A DNA stretch of 64,000 nucleotides from Pseudomonas iridis (GCF_017980685.1 NZ_JACXXO010000008.1:124001-188000), one strand, 5' to 3'. Shown: positions 36,865 to 46,991, numbered from the stretch's first letter. Numbers and translations: made by a program. The notes: generated from the letters alone by a model not told the origin.

Positions 36865-38115
36865 ATGCAACGCTATTCGGGCTTCGGCCTCTTCAAACAC
36901 TCGCTCAGCCACCACGAAAACTGGCAGAAAATGTGGCGCACGCCGACGCCGAAAAAGGTCTACGACGTGGTCATCGTCGGCGGCGGCGGGCACGGTCTGG
37001 CAACTGCTTATTACCTGGCAAAAGAGCACGGCATCACCAACGTCGCCGTGGTCGAGAAGGGTTGGCTGGGCGGCGGTAACACCGCGCGCAACACCACCAT
37101 CGTGCGTTCCAACTACCTGTGGGACGAGTCGGCGCATTTGTACGAACACGCGATGAAATTGTGGGAAGGCCTGTCGCAGGACTTGAACTACAACGTGATG
37201 TTCTCCCAGCGCGGCGTCTACAACCTGTGCCACACCTTGCAGGATATCCGCGATTCCGAACGTCGGGTCAGCGCCAACCGCCTCAACGGCGTCGATGGCG
37301 AGTTGCTCAACACTGAGCAAGTCGCCAACGAGATTCCGTATCTCGATTGCTCGAAAAACACTCGCTACCCAGTGCTCGGCGCAACCGTCCAGCGTCGCGG
37401 CGGCGTTGCCCGTCACGATGCCGTGGCGTGGGGCTTTGCCCGTGCCGCTGATGCTCTGGGCGTGGACTTGATCCAGCAGACCGAAGTCATCGGTTTCCGC
37501 AAAGAAAATGGCGTGTGCATCGGCGTTGAAACCAACAAGGGTTTCATCGGCGCCAAGCGCGTCGGCGTGGTGACGGCCGGTAACTCCGGGCACATGGCCA
37601 AACTCGCCGGTTTCCGTCTGCCGATCGAATCCCACCCGCTGCAAGCACTGGTGTCCGAGCCGATCAAACCGATTATCGACAGCGTGATCATGTCCAACGC
37701 CGTGCACGGTTACATCAGCCAGTCCGATAAGGGCGACCTGGTGATCGGCGCCGGTATCGACGGCTACAACGGTTACGGCCAGCGCGGTTCGTACCCGGTG
37801 ATCGAGCACACCATTCAGGCCATTGTCGAGATGTTCCCGGTGTTGTCCCGGGTACGCATGAACCGTCAGTGGGGCGGCATCGTCGACACCACGCCGGATG
37901 CTTGCCCGATCATTTCGAAAACCCCGGTGCCGAACATGTTCTTCAACTGCGGTTGGGGCACCGGTGGCTTCAAGGCAACACCTGGCTCGGGCAACGTGTT
38001 TGCCGCGAGCCTGGCCAAGGGCGAAATGCACCCGTTGGCCGCACCTTTCTCCATCGACCGTTTCCACAACGGTGCGTTGATCGATGAACACGGCGCTGCG
38101 GCTGTCGCCCACTAA
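36865..38115 (+). CDS. soxB: Sarcosine oxidase beta subunit SoxB
   Basis: Flavin subunit of heterotetrameric sarcosine oxidase, 416 residues. It oxidises sarcosine to glycine and passes the methyl group to tetrahydrofolate. The FAD Rossmann motif is [17 protein letters not shown] (about residues 36-52). The heterotetrameric-type N-terminus [20 protein letters not shown] is present. GGAG is nine bases before this ATG but only three before an in-frame ATG at 36859, so 36865 is chosen. It follows glyA by 20 bases. Confidence 0.96.
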   Translation: MQRYSGFGLFKHSLSHHENWQKMWRTPTPKKVYDVVIVGGGGHGLATAYYLAKEHGITNVAVVEKGWLGGGNTARNTTIVRSNYLWDESAHLYEHAMKLWEGLSQDLNYNVMFSQRGVYNLCHTLQDIRDSERRVSANRLNGVDGELLNTEQVANEIPYLDCSKNTRYPVLGATVQRRGGVARHDAVAWGFARAADALGVDLIQQTEVIGFRKENGVCIGVETNKGFIGAKRVGVVTAGNSGHMAKLAGFRLPIESHPLQALVSEPIKPIIDSVIMSNAVHGYISQSDKGDLVIGAGIDGYNGYGQRGSYPVIEHTIQAIVEMFPVLSRVRMNRQWGGIVDTTPDACPIISKTPVPNMFFNCGWGTGGFKATPGSGNVFAASLAKGEMHPLAAPFSIDRFHNGALIDEHGAAAVAH

Positions 38116-38128
38116 CAGGAGAAATCCC

Positions 38129-38458
38129 ATGTTGCATATCTTCTGTCCTCACTGCGGCGAGCTGCGCTCCGAAGAGGAATTCCATGCATCCGGTCAGGCG
38201 CACATTCCGCGTCCGCTGGACCCTGCAAGCTGCACCGATGCGGAGTGGGGCGACTACATGTTCTTCCGTGATAACCCACGCGGTCTGCACCACGAGCTGT
38301 GGGATCACGTCGCCGGTTGCCGTCAGTACTTCAACGTCACCCGCGACACCGTGACCTACGAGATTCTCGAAACCTACAAGATCGGCACCAAGCCGCAATT
38401 CACCGACAAGGCTGATGCTGCGAAAACAGCCACGACGGCGCTGGGAGAGAAGGTATGA
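38129..38458 (+). CDS. soxD: Sarcosine oxidase delta subunit SoxD
   Basis: Small subunit of 109 residues that binds zinc. It begins MLHIFCPHCGELRSEEEF and has the other ligands near LWDHVAGCRQYF (about residues 58-69). The ATG has AGGAGAA upstream. Its stop overlaps the soxA start (ATGA). Confidence 0.95.
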   Translation: MLHIFCPHCGELRSEEEFHASGQAHIPRPLDPASCTDAEWGDYMFFRDNPRGLHHELWDHVAGCRQYFNVTRDTVTYEILETYKIGTKPQFTDKADAAKTATTALGEKV

Positions 38459-41400
38459 GCCAGACCAATCGCCTGTCCAACGGTGGACGGATCGACCGCA
38501 ACAAAGTGCTGAGCTTCACCTTCAACGGTCAGAGCTACAAAGGCTTCGAGGGTGACTCGCTGGCCTCGGCGCTGATCGCCAACGGCGTCGACATCATCGG
38601 CCGCAGCTTCAAGTATTCGCGCCCACGCGGCATCTTTGCTGCCGGTGCCGAAGAGCCGAACGCGGTGCTGCAGATCGGTGCTGCCGAAGCCACGCAGATC
38701 CCCAACGTGCGCGCGACGCAACAGGCGCTGTATCAAGGTCTGGTCGCGACCAGCACCAACGGCTGGCCGAGCGTCAACAACGACGTGATGGGGATTCTCG
38801 GCAAGGTCGGCGGCAAGCTGATGCCGCCGGGTTTCTACTACAAAACTTTCATGTACCCGCAATCGTTCTGGATGACTTACGAGAAGTACATTCGTAAGGC
38901 AGCAGGTTTTGGCCGCTCGCCGACCGAGAATGATCCGGACACCTACGACTACATGAACCAGCACTGCGACGTGCTGATTGTTGGCGGTGGCCCGGCGGGT
39001 CTCGCTGCAGCACTGGCCGCTGCGCGTAGCGGTGCTCGCGTGATCCTCGCCGATGAGCAGGAAGAGTTCGGCGGCAGCCTGCTTGATTCGCGCGAAAGCC
39101 TCGACGGCAAGCCTGCATTGGAGTGGGTTGCCAGCGTCATCACCGAACTGAAAAACACCCCGGACGTGCTGATCCTGCCGCGCGCCACGGTCAACGGTTA
39201 CCACGACCACAACTTCCTGACCATTCATGAACGCCTCACCGATCACCTCGGCGACCGTGCGCCAATCGGTCAGGTGCGTCAGCGCATCCACCGCGTTCGC
39301 GCCAAGCGTGTGGTGCTGGCCACTGGCGCTTGCGAGCGTCCGCTGGTTTACGGCAACAACGATGTGCCGGGCAACATGCTCGCCGGTGCGGTATCGACTT
39401 ACGTGCGCCGCTATGGTGTGGCGCCGGGCAAGAAACTTGTCCTCAGCACCAACAACGATCACGCCTACCGCGTGGCGCTCGATTGGCTCGACGCCAGCCT
39501 GCAAGTGGTGGCCATCGCCGATGCTCGCAGCAATCCGCGTGGCGCCTTGGTTGAAGAGGCTCGCGCCAAAGGCATCCGCATCCTCACCGGCAGCGCCGTG
39601 ATCGAGACCCGAGGCAGCAAGCGCGTCACTGCTGCCCGCGTCGCCGCGATTGATGTCAAAGCGCACGCCGTGACCAGTCCGGGCGAATGGCTCGACTGCG
39701 ACGTGGTCGCCAGCTCCGGCGGCTACAGCCCGGTGGTTCACCTGGCCTCGCACTTGGGCGGCAAGCCGACCTGGCGTGAAGACATCCTCGGTTTCGTACC
39801 GGGCGAAGCACCGCAGAAACGCGTGTGCGTCGGTGGCATCAACGGTGTCTACGGTCTTGGCGATTCGCTGGCTGACGGTTTTGAAGGTGGCGTGCGCGCC
39901 GCTGCCGAAGCCGGTTTCCAGACCGTTGAAGGCGTGCTGCCAAAAGCCTTGAGCCGTCACGAAGAGCCGACGCTGGCGCTGTTCCAGGTGCCGCATGAGA
40001 AGGGCACCGCACGGGCGCCGAAGCAATTCGTCGACCTGCAAAACGATGTGACCGCCGCCGCCATCGAACTGGCAACTCGCGAAGGTTTCGAGTCGGTCGA
40101 GCACGTCAAACGCTATACCGCGCTGGGCTTCGGCACCGATCAGGGCAAGCTGGGCAACGTCAACGGTCTGGCCATCGCCGCCCGTTCGCTGAACGTGACC
40201 ATCCCGCAGATGGGCACCACAATGTTCCGCCCGAACTACACGCCAGTGACTTTCGGCGCGATCGCCGGCCGCCACTGCGGGCACATCTTCGAGCCGGTGC
40301 GTTATACCGCACTGCATCAATGGCACCTGAAAAACGGCGCCGAGTTCGAAGACGTCGGCCAGTGGAAGCGTCCGTGGTACTTCCCGAAAAACGGTGAAGA
40401 CCTGCATGCCGCTGTGAAGCGCGAATGCAAAGCCGTGCGCGACAGCGTCGGCCTGCTCGACGCCTCGACGCTGGGCAAGATCGACATTCAAGGCCCGGAT
40501 GCCCGCGAGTTCCTTAACCGCGTGTACACCAACGCCTGGACCAAGCTCGATGTGGGCAAGGCCCGTTACGGTTTGATGTGCAAAGAAGACGGTATGGTCT
40601 TCGACGACGGCGTGACGGCTTGCCTGGCCGACAACCATTTCGTCATGACCACCACCACTGGCGGCGCCGCTCGCGTCCTGCAATGGCTGGAGCTGTACCA
40701 CCAGACCGAATGGCCGGACATGAAGGTGTACTTCACCTCCGTGACCGACCACTGGGCGACCATGACCTTGTCCGGCCCAAACAGCCGCAAGCTGCTCAGC
40801 GCTGTCACCGATATTGATTTGAGTAACGAAGCGTTCCCGTTCATGACCTGGAAAGAAGGCGAGGTCGGCGGCGTGCCTGCGCGGGTGTTCCGCATCTCGT
40901 TCACCGGTGAGCTGTCGTACGAAGTCAACGTGCAGGCCGACTACGCGATGGGCGTGCTGGAGAAAATCGTCGAGGCGGGCAAGCAGTACAACCTGACGCC
41001 GTATGGCACCGAAACCATGCACGTCCTGCGCGCCGAGAAGGGTTTCATCATCGTCGGTCAGGACACTGACGGCTCGATGACCCCGGACGACTTGAACATG
41101 GGCTGGTGTGTCGGTCGCACCAAACCGTTCTCGTGGATCGGCCAGCGCGGCATGAACCGTGAAGACTGCGTACGTGATCAGCGCAAGCAGTTGGTGGGCC
41201 TGAAGCCGATCGATCCGACCAAATGGCTGCCGGAAGGTGCGCAGTTGGTGTTCAACACTAAACAGACGATCCCGATGACCATGGTCGGCCACGTGACTTC
41301 CAGCTATGCGCACAACTCCCTGGGCTATTCGTTTGCGATGGGCGTGGTGAAGGGCGGTTTGAAGCGTCTTGGCGAGCGGGTGTTTGCACCGTTGGCGGAC

Positions 41401-41472
41401 GGCCGCGTGATCGAGGCGGAAATTGTTTCTTCGGTGTTCTTCGATCCGAAGGGTGATCGCCAGAACATTTGA
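38455..41472 (+). CDS. soxA: Sarcosine oxidase alpha subunit SoxA
   Basis: Large subunit of 1005 residues, normal for the family. An N-terminal domain with GxxYxxYEGDSL-like sequence (FEGDSLASALIANGV, about residue 26) is followed by the NAD-binding domain (VLIVGGGPAGLAAALAAARSG in about 170-190). The C-terminal aminomethyltransferase/GcvT-like folate domain starts near 625 (MGTTMFRPNYTPVTFG at about 584; GPDAREFLNRVYTNAW at about 681). It produces hydrogen peroxide and 5,10-methylene-THF with SoxB. Confidence 0.96.
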   Translation: MSQTNRLSNGGRIDRNKVLSFTFNGQSYKGFEGDSLASALIANGVDIIGRSFKYSRPRGIFAAGAEEPNAVLQIGAAEATQIPNVRATQQALYQGLVATSTNGWPSVNNDVMGILGKVGGKLMPPGFYYKTFMYPQSFWMTYEKYIRKAAGFGRSPTENDPDTYDYMNQHCDVLIVGGGPAGLAAALAAARSGARVILADEQEEFGGSLLDSRESLDGKPALEWVASVITELKNTPDVLILPRATVNGYHDHNFLTIHERLTDHLGDRAPIGQVRQRIHRVRAKRVVLATGACERPLVYGNNDVPGNMLAGAVSTYVRRYGVAPGKKLVLSTNNDHAYRVALDWLDASLQVVAIADARSNPRGALVEEARAKGIRILTGSAVIETRGSKRVTAARVAAIDVKAHAVTSPGEWLDCDVVASSGGYSPVVHLASHLGGKPTWREDILGFVPGEAPQKRVCVGGINGVYGLGDSLADGFEGGVRAAAEAGFQTVEGVLPKALSRHEEPTLALFQVPHEKGTARAPKQFVDLQNDVTAAAIELATREGFESVEHVKRYTALGFGTDQGKLGNVNGLAIAARSLNVTIPQMGTTMFRPNYTPVTFGAIAGRHCGHIFEPVRYTALHQWHLKNGAEFEDVGQWKRPWYFPKNGEDLHAAVKRECKAVRDSVGLLDASTLGKIDIQGPDAREFLNRVYTNAWTKLDVGKARYGLMCKEDGMVFDDGVTACLADNHFVMTTTTGGAARVLQWLELYHQTEWPDMKVYFTSVTDHWATMTLSGPNSRKLLSAVTDIDLSNEAFPFMTWKEGEVGGVPARVFRISFTGELSYEVNVQADYAMGVLEKIVEAGKQYNLTPYGTETMHVLRAEKGFIIVGQDTDGSMTPDDLNMGWCVGRTKPFSWIGQRGMNREDCVRDQRKQLVGLKPIDPTKWLPEGAQLVFNTKQTIPMTMVGHVTSSYAHNSLGYSFAMGVVKGGLKRLGERVFAPLADGRVIEAEIVSSVFFDPKGDRQNI

Positions 41473-41500
41473 TGGTCTCGAGAACTGTGGGCGGGCGGCT

Positions 41501-41570
41501 ATTCGTGAGCAGGCTCGCTCCCACATTCGACCGTGTTCACCTGTGGAGGCGAGCCTGCTCGCGAAAGCGG
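41501..41570. repeat. REP doublet in the soxA-soxG gap
   Basis: Inverted GCGAGCAGGCTCGCTCCCAC-type copies; both are slightly degenerate (TTCGTGAGC, TGTGGAGGC). They lie within the sox operon. Confidence 0.8.
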
Positions 41571-41616
41571 CAGATCAGCCACCACAGGAACCAACAGAAT
41601 TCAGCAAAGGTGCTTT

Positions 41617-42249
41617 ATGACCACAGCCAACGTGTACCAACAACGCCCGACCACCGGTGCCCGTGCCGAGTCTTCGCTGCACCATGCCGACCTCGCCAGC
41701 CTGGTCGGCAAGGGCCGCAAGAACGCCGGCGTGATCGTGCGTGAGCGCAAACTCCTCGGCCATCTGACCATTCGTGGCGATGGCCATGATCCAGCGTTCG
41801 CCGCTGGCGTGCACAAAGCATTGGGCATCGAATTGCCCGGCGCCCTGAGCGTGATCGTCGAAGGCGAATCCAGCCTGCAATGGATGGGCCCGGATGAATG
41901 GCTGCTGATCGTGCCAAGCGGTGAAGAATTCGCCGCCGAACAGAAACTGCGTGAAGCGCTGGGCGATCTGCACATCGCGATCGTCAACGTCAGCGGTGGC
42001 CAGCAATTGCTCGAACTGAGCGGGCCGAACGTGCGTCAGGTGCTGATGAAGTCCACCAGCTACGACGTGCATCCGAACAGTTTCCCGGTCGGTAAAGCGG
42101 TGGGCACGGTGTTCGCCAAGTCGCAACTGATGATTCGCCATACCGCTGAAGACACCTGGGAACTGCTGATCCGCCGCAGCTTCTCGGATTACTGGTGGTT
42201 GTGGTTGCAGGATGCGTCCGCCGAGTACGGCCTCAGCGTTCAGGCTTAG
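41617..42249 (+). CDS. soxG: Sarcosine oxidase gamma subunit SoxG
   Basis: Gamma subunit of 210 residues. It has a GcvT-like fold and contributes to folate binding and assembly; the core LQWMGPDEWLLIVPSG (about residues 88-103) and LELSGPNVRQVLMK (about 130-143) are typical. AAAGG six bases before the ATG supports the start. It is followed after 11 bases by purU. Confidence 0.95.
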   Translation: MTTANVYQQRPTTGARAESSLHHADLASLVGKGRKNAGVIVRERKLLGHLTIRGDGHDPAFAAGVHKALGIELPGALSVIVEGESSLQWMGPDEWLLIVPSGEEFAAEQKLREALGDLHIAIVNVSGGQQLLELSGPNVRQVLMKSTSYDVHPNSFPVGKAVGTVFAKSQLMIRHTAEDTWELLIRRSFSDYWWLWLQDASAEYGLSVQA

Positions 42250-42260
42250 GAGAAACAACG

Positions 42261-43118
42261 ATGAGCCGCGCCCCAGACACATGGATTCTGACCGCCGACT
42301 GCCCAAGCGTCCTCGGCACTGTGGACGCGGTCACGCGTTTTCTGTTCGAGCAGGGTTGCTACGTCACCGAGCACCACTCGTTCGATGACCGGCTCTCCGG
42401 CCGCTTCTTCATTCGCGTGGAATTCCGCCAGCCCGACGGCTTCGACGAACAAGCCTTTCGCGCCGGCCTCGCAGAACGGGGTCAGGCGTTTGGCATGATC
42501 TTCGAACTGACTGCGCCGAACTACCGTCCGAAAGTGGTGATCATGGTTTCCAAGGCTGATCACTGTCTTAACGACTTGCTCTACCGCCAGCGCATCGGTC
42601 AATTGTCGATGGATGTGGCAGCGGTGGTGTCCAATCACCCGGATCTCAAGCCGCTGGCCGACTGGCACCAGATTCCCTACTACCATTTCCCCCTCGATCC
42701 CAACGACAAACCGTCGCAAGAGCGCCAGGTCTGGCAGGTGATCGAAGAGTCTGGCGCCGAGTTGGTCATCCTTGCCCGCTACATGCAGGTGCTGTCGCCA
42801 GAGCTGTGTCGCAAGCTCGATGGCAAGGCGATCAACATTCATCACTCGTTGCTGCCGGGTTTCAAGGGCGCCAAACCGTATCACCAGGCTTACAACAAAG
42901 GCGTGAAACTGGTCGGCGCGACCGCGCATTACATCAATAACGATCTTGATGAAGGGCCGATCATTGCCCAGGGTGTCGAGGCGGTGGATCACAGCCATTA
43001 CCCCGAAGATTTGATTGCCAAGGGGCGCGACATCGAAGGCCTGACCTTGGCTCGCGCCGTTGGCTATCACATTGAGCGCAGGGTGTTTCTTAACGCCAAT
43101 CGTACGGTCGTTCTTTAG
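42261..43118 (+). CDS. purU: Formyltetrahydrofolate deformylase PurU
   Basis: Hydrolyses 10-formyl-THF to formate and THF, 285 residues. An N-terminal ACT domain (about 7-85) precedes the formyltransferase-like catalytic domain with the Asn-His-Asp set: AINIHHSLLPGFKGAKPYHQ (about residues 192-211) and the aspartate near LDEGPIIAQ (about 231). In this operon it should regenerate THF for continued sarcosine oxidation. AGGAGAA precedes the ATG. The gene ends just before a REP pair. Confidence 0.95.
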   Translation: MSRAPDTWILTADCPSVLGTVDAVTRFLFEQGCYVTEHHSFDDRLSGRFFIRVEFRQPDGFDEQAFRAGLAERGQAFGMIFELTAPNYRPKVVIMVSKADHCLNDLLYRQRIGQLSMDVAAVVSNHPDLKPLADWHQIPYYHFPLDPNDKPSQERQVWQVIEESGAELVILARYMQVLSPELCRKLDGKAINIHHSLLPGFKGAKPYHQAYNKGVKLVGATAHYINNDLDEGPIIAQGVEAVDHSHYPEDLIAKGRDIEGLTLARAVGYHIERRVFLNANRTVVL

Positions 43119-43120
43119 AT

Positions 43121-43218
43121 CGCCATCGCTGGCAAGCCAGCTCCCACAGGGATTTGTGTCGGTTACAAAATTTCAATCCAACCCGAATCCTGTGGGAGCT
43201 GGCTTGCCAGCGATGAGG
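43121..43218. repeat. REP doublet between purU and fdhA
   Basis: CATCGCTGGCAAGCCAGCTC at 43124 and its inverted copy near 43190-43216. It starts two bases after the purU stop. Confidence 0.88.
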
Positions 43219-43319
43219 CCATTACTGACAACGCAAAACCAACAAGCAATAACCCGAGCACTTAACGCGCTGCCTGCCTGGGCAACGCGGTTTCATAAAA
43301 ACAACAGCGAGGTGAAAGC

Positions 43320-44519
43320 ATGTCTGGCAATCGTGGTGTGGTGTATCTCGGCGCTGGCAAGGTCGAAGTACAGAAAATCGACTATCCGAAAATGCAGGAC
43401 CCGCGCGGTCGCAAGATCGAGCACGGGGTCATTCTCAAAGTGGTTTCCACCAACATCTGCGGCTCCGACCAACACATGGTGCGCGGCCGTACCACGGCGC
43501 AGACCGGTCTGGTGCTGGGCCACGAGATCACCGGCGAGGTGATCGAAAAAGGCTCCGACGTCGAAAACCTGAAAATCGGTGATCTGGTTTCCGTACCGTT
43601 CAACGTGGCTTGCGGGCGCTGCCGTTCCTGCAAAGAGCAACACACCGGCGTCTGCCTGACCGTCAACCCGGCCCGTGCCGGCGGTGCTTATGGTTACGTC
43701 GACATGGGCGACTGGACCGGTGGCCAGGCTGAATATGTTCTGGTGCCGTACGCTGACTTCAACCTGCTGAAACTGCCGGATCGCGACAAGGCCATGGAGA
43801 AAATCCGCGACCTGACTTGCCTCTCCGACATCCTGCCGACCGGTTATCACGGTGCAGTCACCGCAGGCGTAGGCCCGGGCAGCACGGTTTACATCGCAGG
43901 TGCCGGCCCGGTCGGTCTCGCCGCCGCCGCATCGGCACGCCTTCTCGGCGCAGCAGTAGTGATCGTTGGTGACGTCAACACCATCCGCCTGGCCCACGCC
44001 AAGGCGCAGGGTTTTGAGATCGTCGACCTGTCGAAAGATACTCCGCTGCACGAACAGATCGCCGCGCTGTTGGGCGAGCCGGAAGTGGATTGCGCCGTTG
44101 ACTGCGTTGGCTTCGAAGCCCGTGGACACGGTCATGACGGCGTCAAATCCGAAGCCCCGGCTACCGTACTCAACTCGCTGATGGGCGTGGTGCGTGTGGC
44201 AGGCAAGATCGGCATTCCGGGCCTGTACGTCACCGAAGATCCGGGCGCCGTCGACGCCGCTGCGAAAATGGGCAGCCTGAGCATCCGCTTCGGTCTGGGC
44301 TGGGCCAAATCCCACAGCTTCCACACCGGCCAGACTCCGGTGATGAAGTACAACCGCCAACTGATGCAGGCAATCATGTGGGATCGCATCAACATCGCTG
44401 AAGTGGTGGGCGTGCAGGTGATCAGCCTCGACCAGGCGCCGGAAGGTTACGGCGAGTTCGATGCCGGTGTGCCGAAGAAGTTTGTGATTGATCCGCATAA
44501 GTTGTTCAGTGCGGCGTAA
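43320..44519 (+). CDS. fdhA: Glutathione-independent formaldehyde dehydrogenase FdhA
   Basis: Zinc- and NAD+-dependent dismutating formaldehyde dehydrogenase, 399 residues, close to the characterised P. putida enzyme. Catalytic zinc ligands C47 (TNICGSDQH) and H68 (LGHEITGE) are present. The structural zinc cysteines are in CGRCRSCKEQHTGVC (about 98-112). The coenzyme motif is YIAGAGPVGLAAAASA. It removes formaldehyde released by GbcA, DgcA and uncoupled sarcosine oxidation. It is the last gene of the sox series, ended by a strong terminator. Confidence 0.96.
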   Translation: MSGNRGVVYLGAGKVEVQKIDYPKMQDPRGRKIEHGVILKVVSTNICGSDQHMVRGRTTAQTGLVLGHEITGEVIEKGSDVENLKIGDLVSVPFNVACGRCRSCKEQHTGVCLTVNPARAGGAYGYVDMGDWTGGQAEYVLVPYADFNLLKLPDRDKAMEKIRDLTCLSDILPTGYHGAVTAGVGPGSTVYIAGAGPVGLAAAASARLLGAAVVIVGDVNTIRLAHAKAQGFEIVDLSKDTPLHEQIAALLGEPEVDCAVDCVGFEARGHGHDGVKSEAPATVLNSLMGVVRVAGKIGIPGLYVTEDPGAVDAAAKMGSLSIRFGLGWAKSHSFHTGQTPVMKYNRQLMQAIMWDRINIAEVVGVQVISLDQAPEGYGEFDAGVPKKFVIDPHKLFSAA

Positions 44520-44528
44520 GCGAGCGAG

Positions 44529-44561
44529 AAAAAAACGGCGACCATTGGTCGCCGTTTTTTT
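44529..44561. terminator. Terminator after fdhA
   Basis: Stem ACGGCGACC / GGTCGCCGT with a 3-base loop, A7 before and T7 after. Confidence 0.93.
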
Positions 44562-44728
44562 ATCCATCACAGCGCCACGCAACCTTCGCTCACGGGATTT
44601 CACAGTTTCTCCACACAGGCTCTGCGACAGTGACGCTTGCGGTTCCGGAACATGGCGGCGCATACCCGGTCAAACCGGCAGTTTGATCGTTGAATGAACG
44701 GTCTTTACGTCATAAGAGGATGTCTGAA

Positions 44729-45286
44729 ATGAAGATTGCACGCGGTTTTGCCTTGGCCTCATTGATGGCGTTGACCGCAGGCCCTGCGCTTGCCGGTTTC
44801 AGCCTCAACGATGTAGCGGGGGCGGTTTCGGGCATGCAGGGCGGTGACAAAGCTGCCGCCGCGGCGCCGACCTCGGAAACCGCCGGTCTGTTGAGCGCGC
44901 TTAGCGCTTTGGACGTCACGCCGCAGCAAGCCGTTGGTGGCACCAGTGCGATGCTGGGCCTGGCGAAAAACCAGCTGAGCAGCACTGACTACTCGCAGCT
45001 GGCCAAGGAAGTGCCGGGCATCGACAAGCTCTCGGGTGGCAGCGGCAATCTGGCGGCATTGAGCGGTTTGCTCGGCTCGTCGGGTAAATCTGCCGGTCTG
45101 GAAAACGCGCTGGGCAACGTCAAGGACACCAATGACCTGAACAACGCGTTCAGCGCGCTGGGCATGGACAGCGGCATGATCGGCCAGTTTGCTCCGGTGA
45201 TCCTGCAATACCTCGGTCAGCAAGGCGTCGGCGGTTCGCTGTTGAGCAGCCTTGGCAGCATCTGGGGCACCGGCACCGGTAGCTGA
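44729..45286 (+). CDS. Exported DUF2780 protein
   Basis: Protein of 185 residues with a clear signal peptide (MKIARGFALASLMALTAGPA, cleaved near ALA-G). The low-complexity alanine, glycine and serine-rich body is of the DUF2780 (VcgC/VcgE) type, with repeated helices such as ALSALDVTPQQAVGGTSAML and LGMDSGMIGQFAPVILQYLG. Function is unknown. AGAGGA eight bases before decides the start over an in-frame ATG nine bases earlier. It stands alone between fdhA and a convergent acyltransferase gene. Confidence 0.87.
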   Translation: MKIARGFALASLMALTAGPALAGFSLNDVAGAVSGMQGGDKAAAAAPTSETAGLLSALSALDVTPQQAVGGTSAMLGLAKNQLSSTDYSQLAKEVPGIDKLSGGSGNLAALSGLLGSSGKSAGLENALGNVKDTNDLNNAFSALGMDSGMIGQFAPVILQYLGQQGVGGSLLSSLGSIWGTGTGS

Positions 45287-45287
45287 A

Positions 45288-46208
45288 TCAGCTCCGCTCG
45301 CCGCGTAACTCGGTGATGCGTTGATCCTTGAGCGTCCAGAGCTGGTTGACCCAGTTCTGGACCTTCTCGCGAAACACCGGATCGTTGGCGTAATCGCCCT
45401 GCCACAGCGCGGGATCGAGTTCGCGGGTCTGGATGTCGACGATCACTCGCGGCACGCCGCCGCTGATCAAGTCCCAGAATCCCGGGATCTTGTGCTGTGG
45501 ATAAACCACGGTGACGTCGAGAATCGCGTCCAGCTGTTCACCCATTGCCGCCAGCACGAACGCCACGCCGCCGGCTTTGGGTTTGAGCAATTGGTTGAAC
45601 GGTGATTGCTGCTGGCTGCTTTTTGCCGCCGTGTAGCGCGTGCCTTCCAGATAATTCACCACGGTCACCGGCTGGCGCTTGAACAGCTCGCAGGCCTGCT
45701 TGGTGATTTCCAGATCCTTGCCTGCCAGCTCGGGATTTTTCGCCAGGAATGCCTTGGTGTAGCGCTTCATGAACGGGTAGTCCAGTGCCCACCAGGCCAA
45801 ACCCAGGAACGGCACCCAGATCAGCTCCTTTTTAAGGAAGAACTTGAAGAACGGCGTGCGTCGGTTGAGGGTCTGGATCAGTGCCGGAATGTCGACCCAC
45901 GACTGATGGTTGCTGACCACCAGATACGAGGTGTCCCGGCGCAGGTTTTCGCCACCGCGAATGTCCCACTGAGTCGGGATGCACAGGCGGAAAATCAGCT
46001 TGTCGATTTCCGCCCAGGTCTCGGCGATCCACATCACCGCCGCCGACGCATGATCGCGCCAGCGGCCGGGCGCTACCAGTTTGAGCAAGGCAAACACCAG
46101 CAACGGCCCGATCAGGATCAGGGTGTTGAGCAACAGCAGCAGGGTGACGAAACAGCCGGTGAGCAGGCGGCGCATAAGCAACTCTTTGAAGACGGATGTG
46201 CTCGCCAT
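45288..46208 (-). CDS. Lysophospholipid acyltransferase family protein (YihG-like)
   Basis: Membrane-bound acyltransferase of 306 residues. A hydrophobic segment is at about 18-45. The PlsC-type catalytic motif NHQSWVD (about residues 105-111) and the substrate motif LEGTRYT (about 175) are present. E. coli YihG and YihG-like proteins acylate lysophosphatidic acid or related lipids. Two starts are possible; MASTSVFKELLMRRLL at 46208 is used because YihG has a similar leader, but MRRLLTG at 46175 has the better AAAGAG. It converges on the DUF2780 gene, with one base between stops. Confidence 0.86.
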   Translation of the reverse strand: MASTSVFKELLMRRLLTGCFVTLLLLLNTLILIGPLLVFALLKLVAPGRWRDHASAAVMWIAETWAEIDKLIFRLCIPTQWDIRGGENLRRDTSYLVVSNHQSWVDIPALIQTLNRRTPFFKFFLKKELIWVPFLGLAWWALDYPFMKRYTKAFLAKNPELAGKDLEITKQACELFKRQPVTVVNYLEGTRYTAAKSSQQQSPFNQLLKPKAGGVAFVLAAMGEQLDAILDVTVVYPQHKIPGFWDLISGGVPRVIVDIQTRELDPALWQGDYANDPVFREKVQNWVNQLWTLKDQRITELRGERS

Positions 46209-46308
46209 GATAAGCAGCTTCGGGCGACAGGCCAAATCGATGGTGACGAATGTTTCACTTTTGGGCCGGTATGCTTTGCTCAGGCGTTGTGTTGAATGTA
46301 CCGGCCTC

Positions 46309-46403
46309 TTCGCGAGCAGGCTCGCTCCCACGGGGGATTTGTACTGTGTTGAAGATTGCATGCACACAGAAATCCAATGTGGGAGCGAGCCTGCTCGCGA
46401 AGG
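46309..46403. repeat. REP doublet
   Basis: Inverted pair TTCGCGAGCAGGCTCGCTCC (46309) and GGGAGCGAGCCTGCTCGCGA (46381) in the divergent gap before the protease gene. Confidence 0.88.
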
Positions 46404-46484
46404 CGGGCTTGAGGCGAACCAATTGCTTGCAGGCTGTCTAAAATCCCACGTCTGCCGCCCTCATTTTCCAAGGAAGCCCCTTAC

Positions 46485-46991
46485 GTGAAATCCCTCCTTG
46501 CACTGTTTGCCCTTGTCGCTCTGCCGGTCATGGCCGCTGAGCCGACCCTCTACGGGCGCTATGAATACATCGCGTTGCCGGAAATCGGTGGTGAAGTGCT
46601 CAAGGCCAAGATGGACACCGGCGCGCTGACTGCCTCGCTGTCGGCCAAGGACATCGAGACCTTCACCCGCGATGGCGACGACTGGGTACGTTTCCGCCTC
46701 GCCACCAAAGATGCCAGCAACAAGGTTTATGAACACAAGGTCGCGCGCATCAGCAAGATCAAAAGCCGTTCCGACGAGGACGACGATGAGCGCGAAACCA
46801 CTGAAGCGGCCAAACGCCCGGTGGTGGATCTAGAGCTGTGCCTGGGTAACGTCAAGCGCACCGTGGAGGTCAACCTGACGGACCGCAGCCACTTCAACTA
46901 TCCGCTGCTGATCGGGGCCAAAGCCTTGCGTGAGTTTGACGCGGCAGTAAACCCGGCACGTCGTTACACGGCTGACAAGCCTGACTGCTAA
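46485..46991 (+). CDS. Exported retropepsin-like protease (RimK-associated/DUF785 type)
   Basis: Protein of 168 residues beginning at GTG, with AAGGAAG eight bases upstream. A signal peptide (MKSLLALFALVALPVMAAEP) is followed by the aspartic-protease-like core: MDTGALTASLSA (about residues 42-53, Asp-Thr-Gly) and LLIGAKALREF (about 145-155). Proteins of this group are often annotated as ATP-dependent zinc proteases, but the motif is retropepsin-like. The acidic stretch SDEDDDERE (about 92-100) is an insert. The substrate is unknown. Confidence 0.85.
   Translation: MKSLLALFALVALPVMAAEPTLYGRYEYIALPEIGGEVLKAKMDTGALTASLSAKDIETFTRDGDDWVRFRLATKDASNKVYEHKVARISKIKSRSDEDDDERETTEAAKRPVVDLELCLGNVKRTVEVNLTDRSHFNYPLLIGAKALREFDAAVNPARRYTADKPDC

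Noticed and set aside
38374..41526. Open frame of about 1050 codons antisense to soxA
   Set aside because: Exact shadow of soxD-soxA in a GC-rich gene. Its histidine- and valine-rich product has no domain, and soxA is unmistakable.
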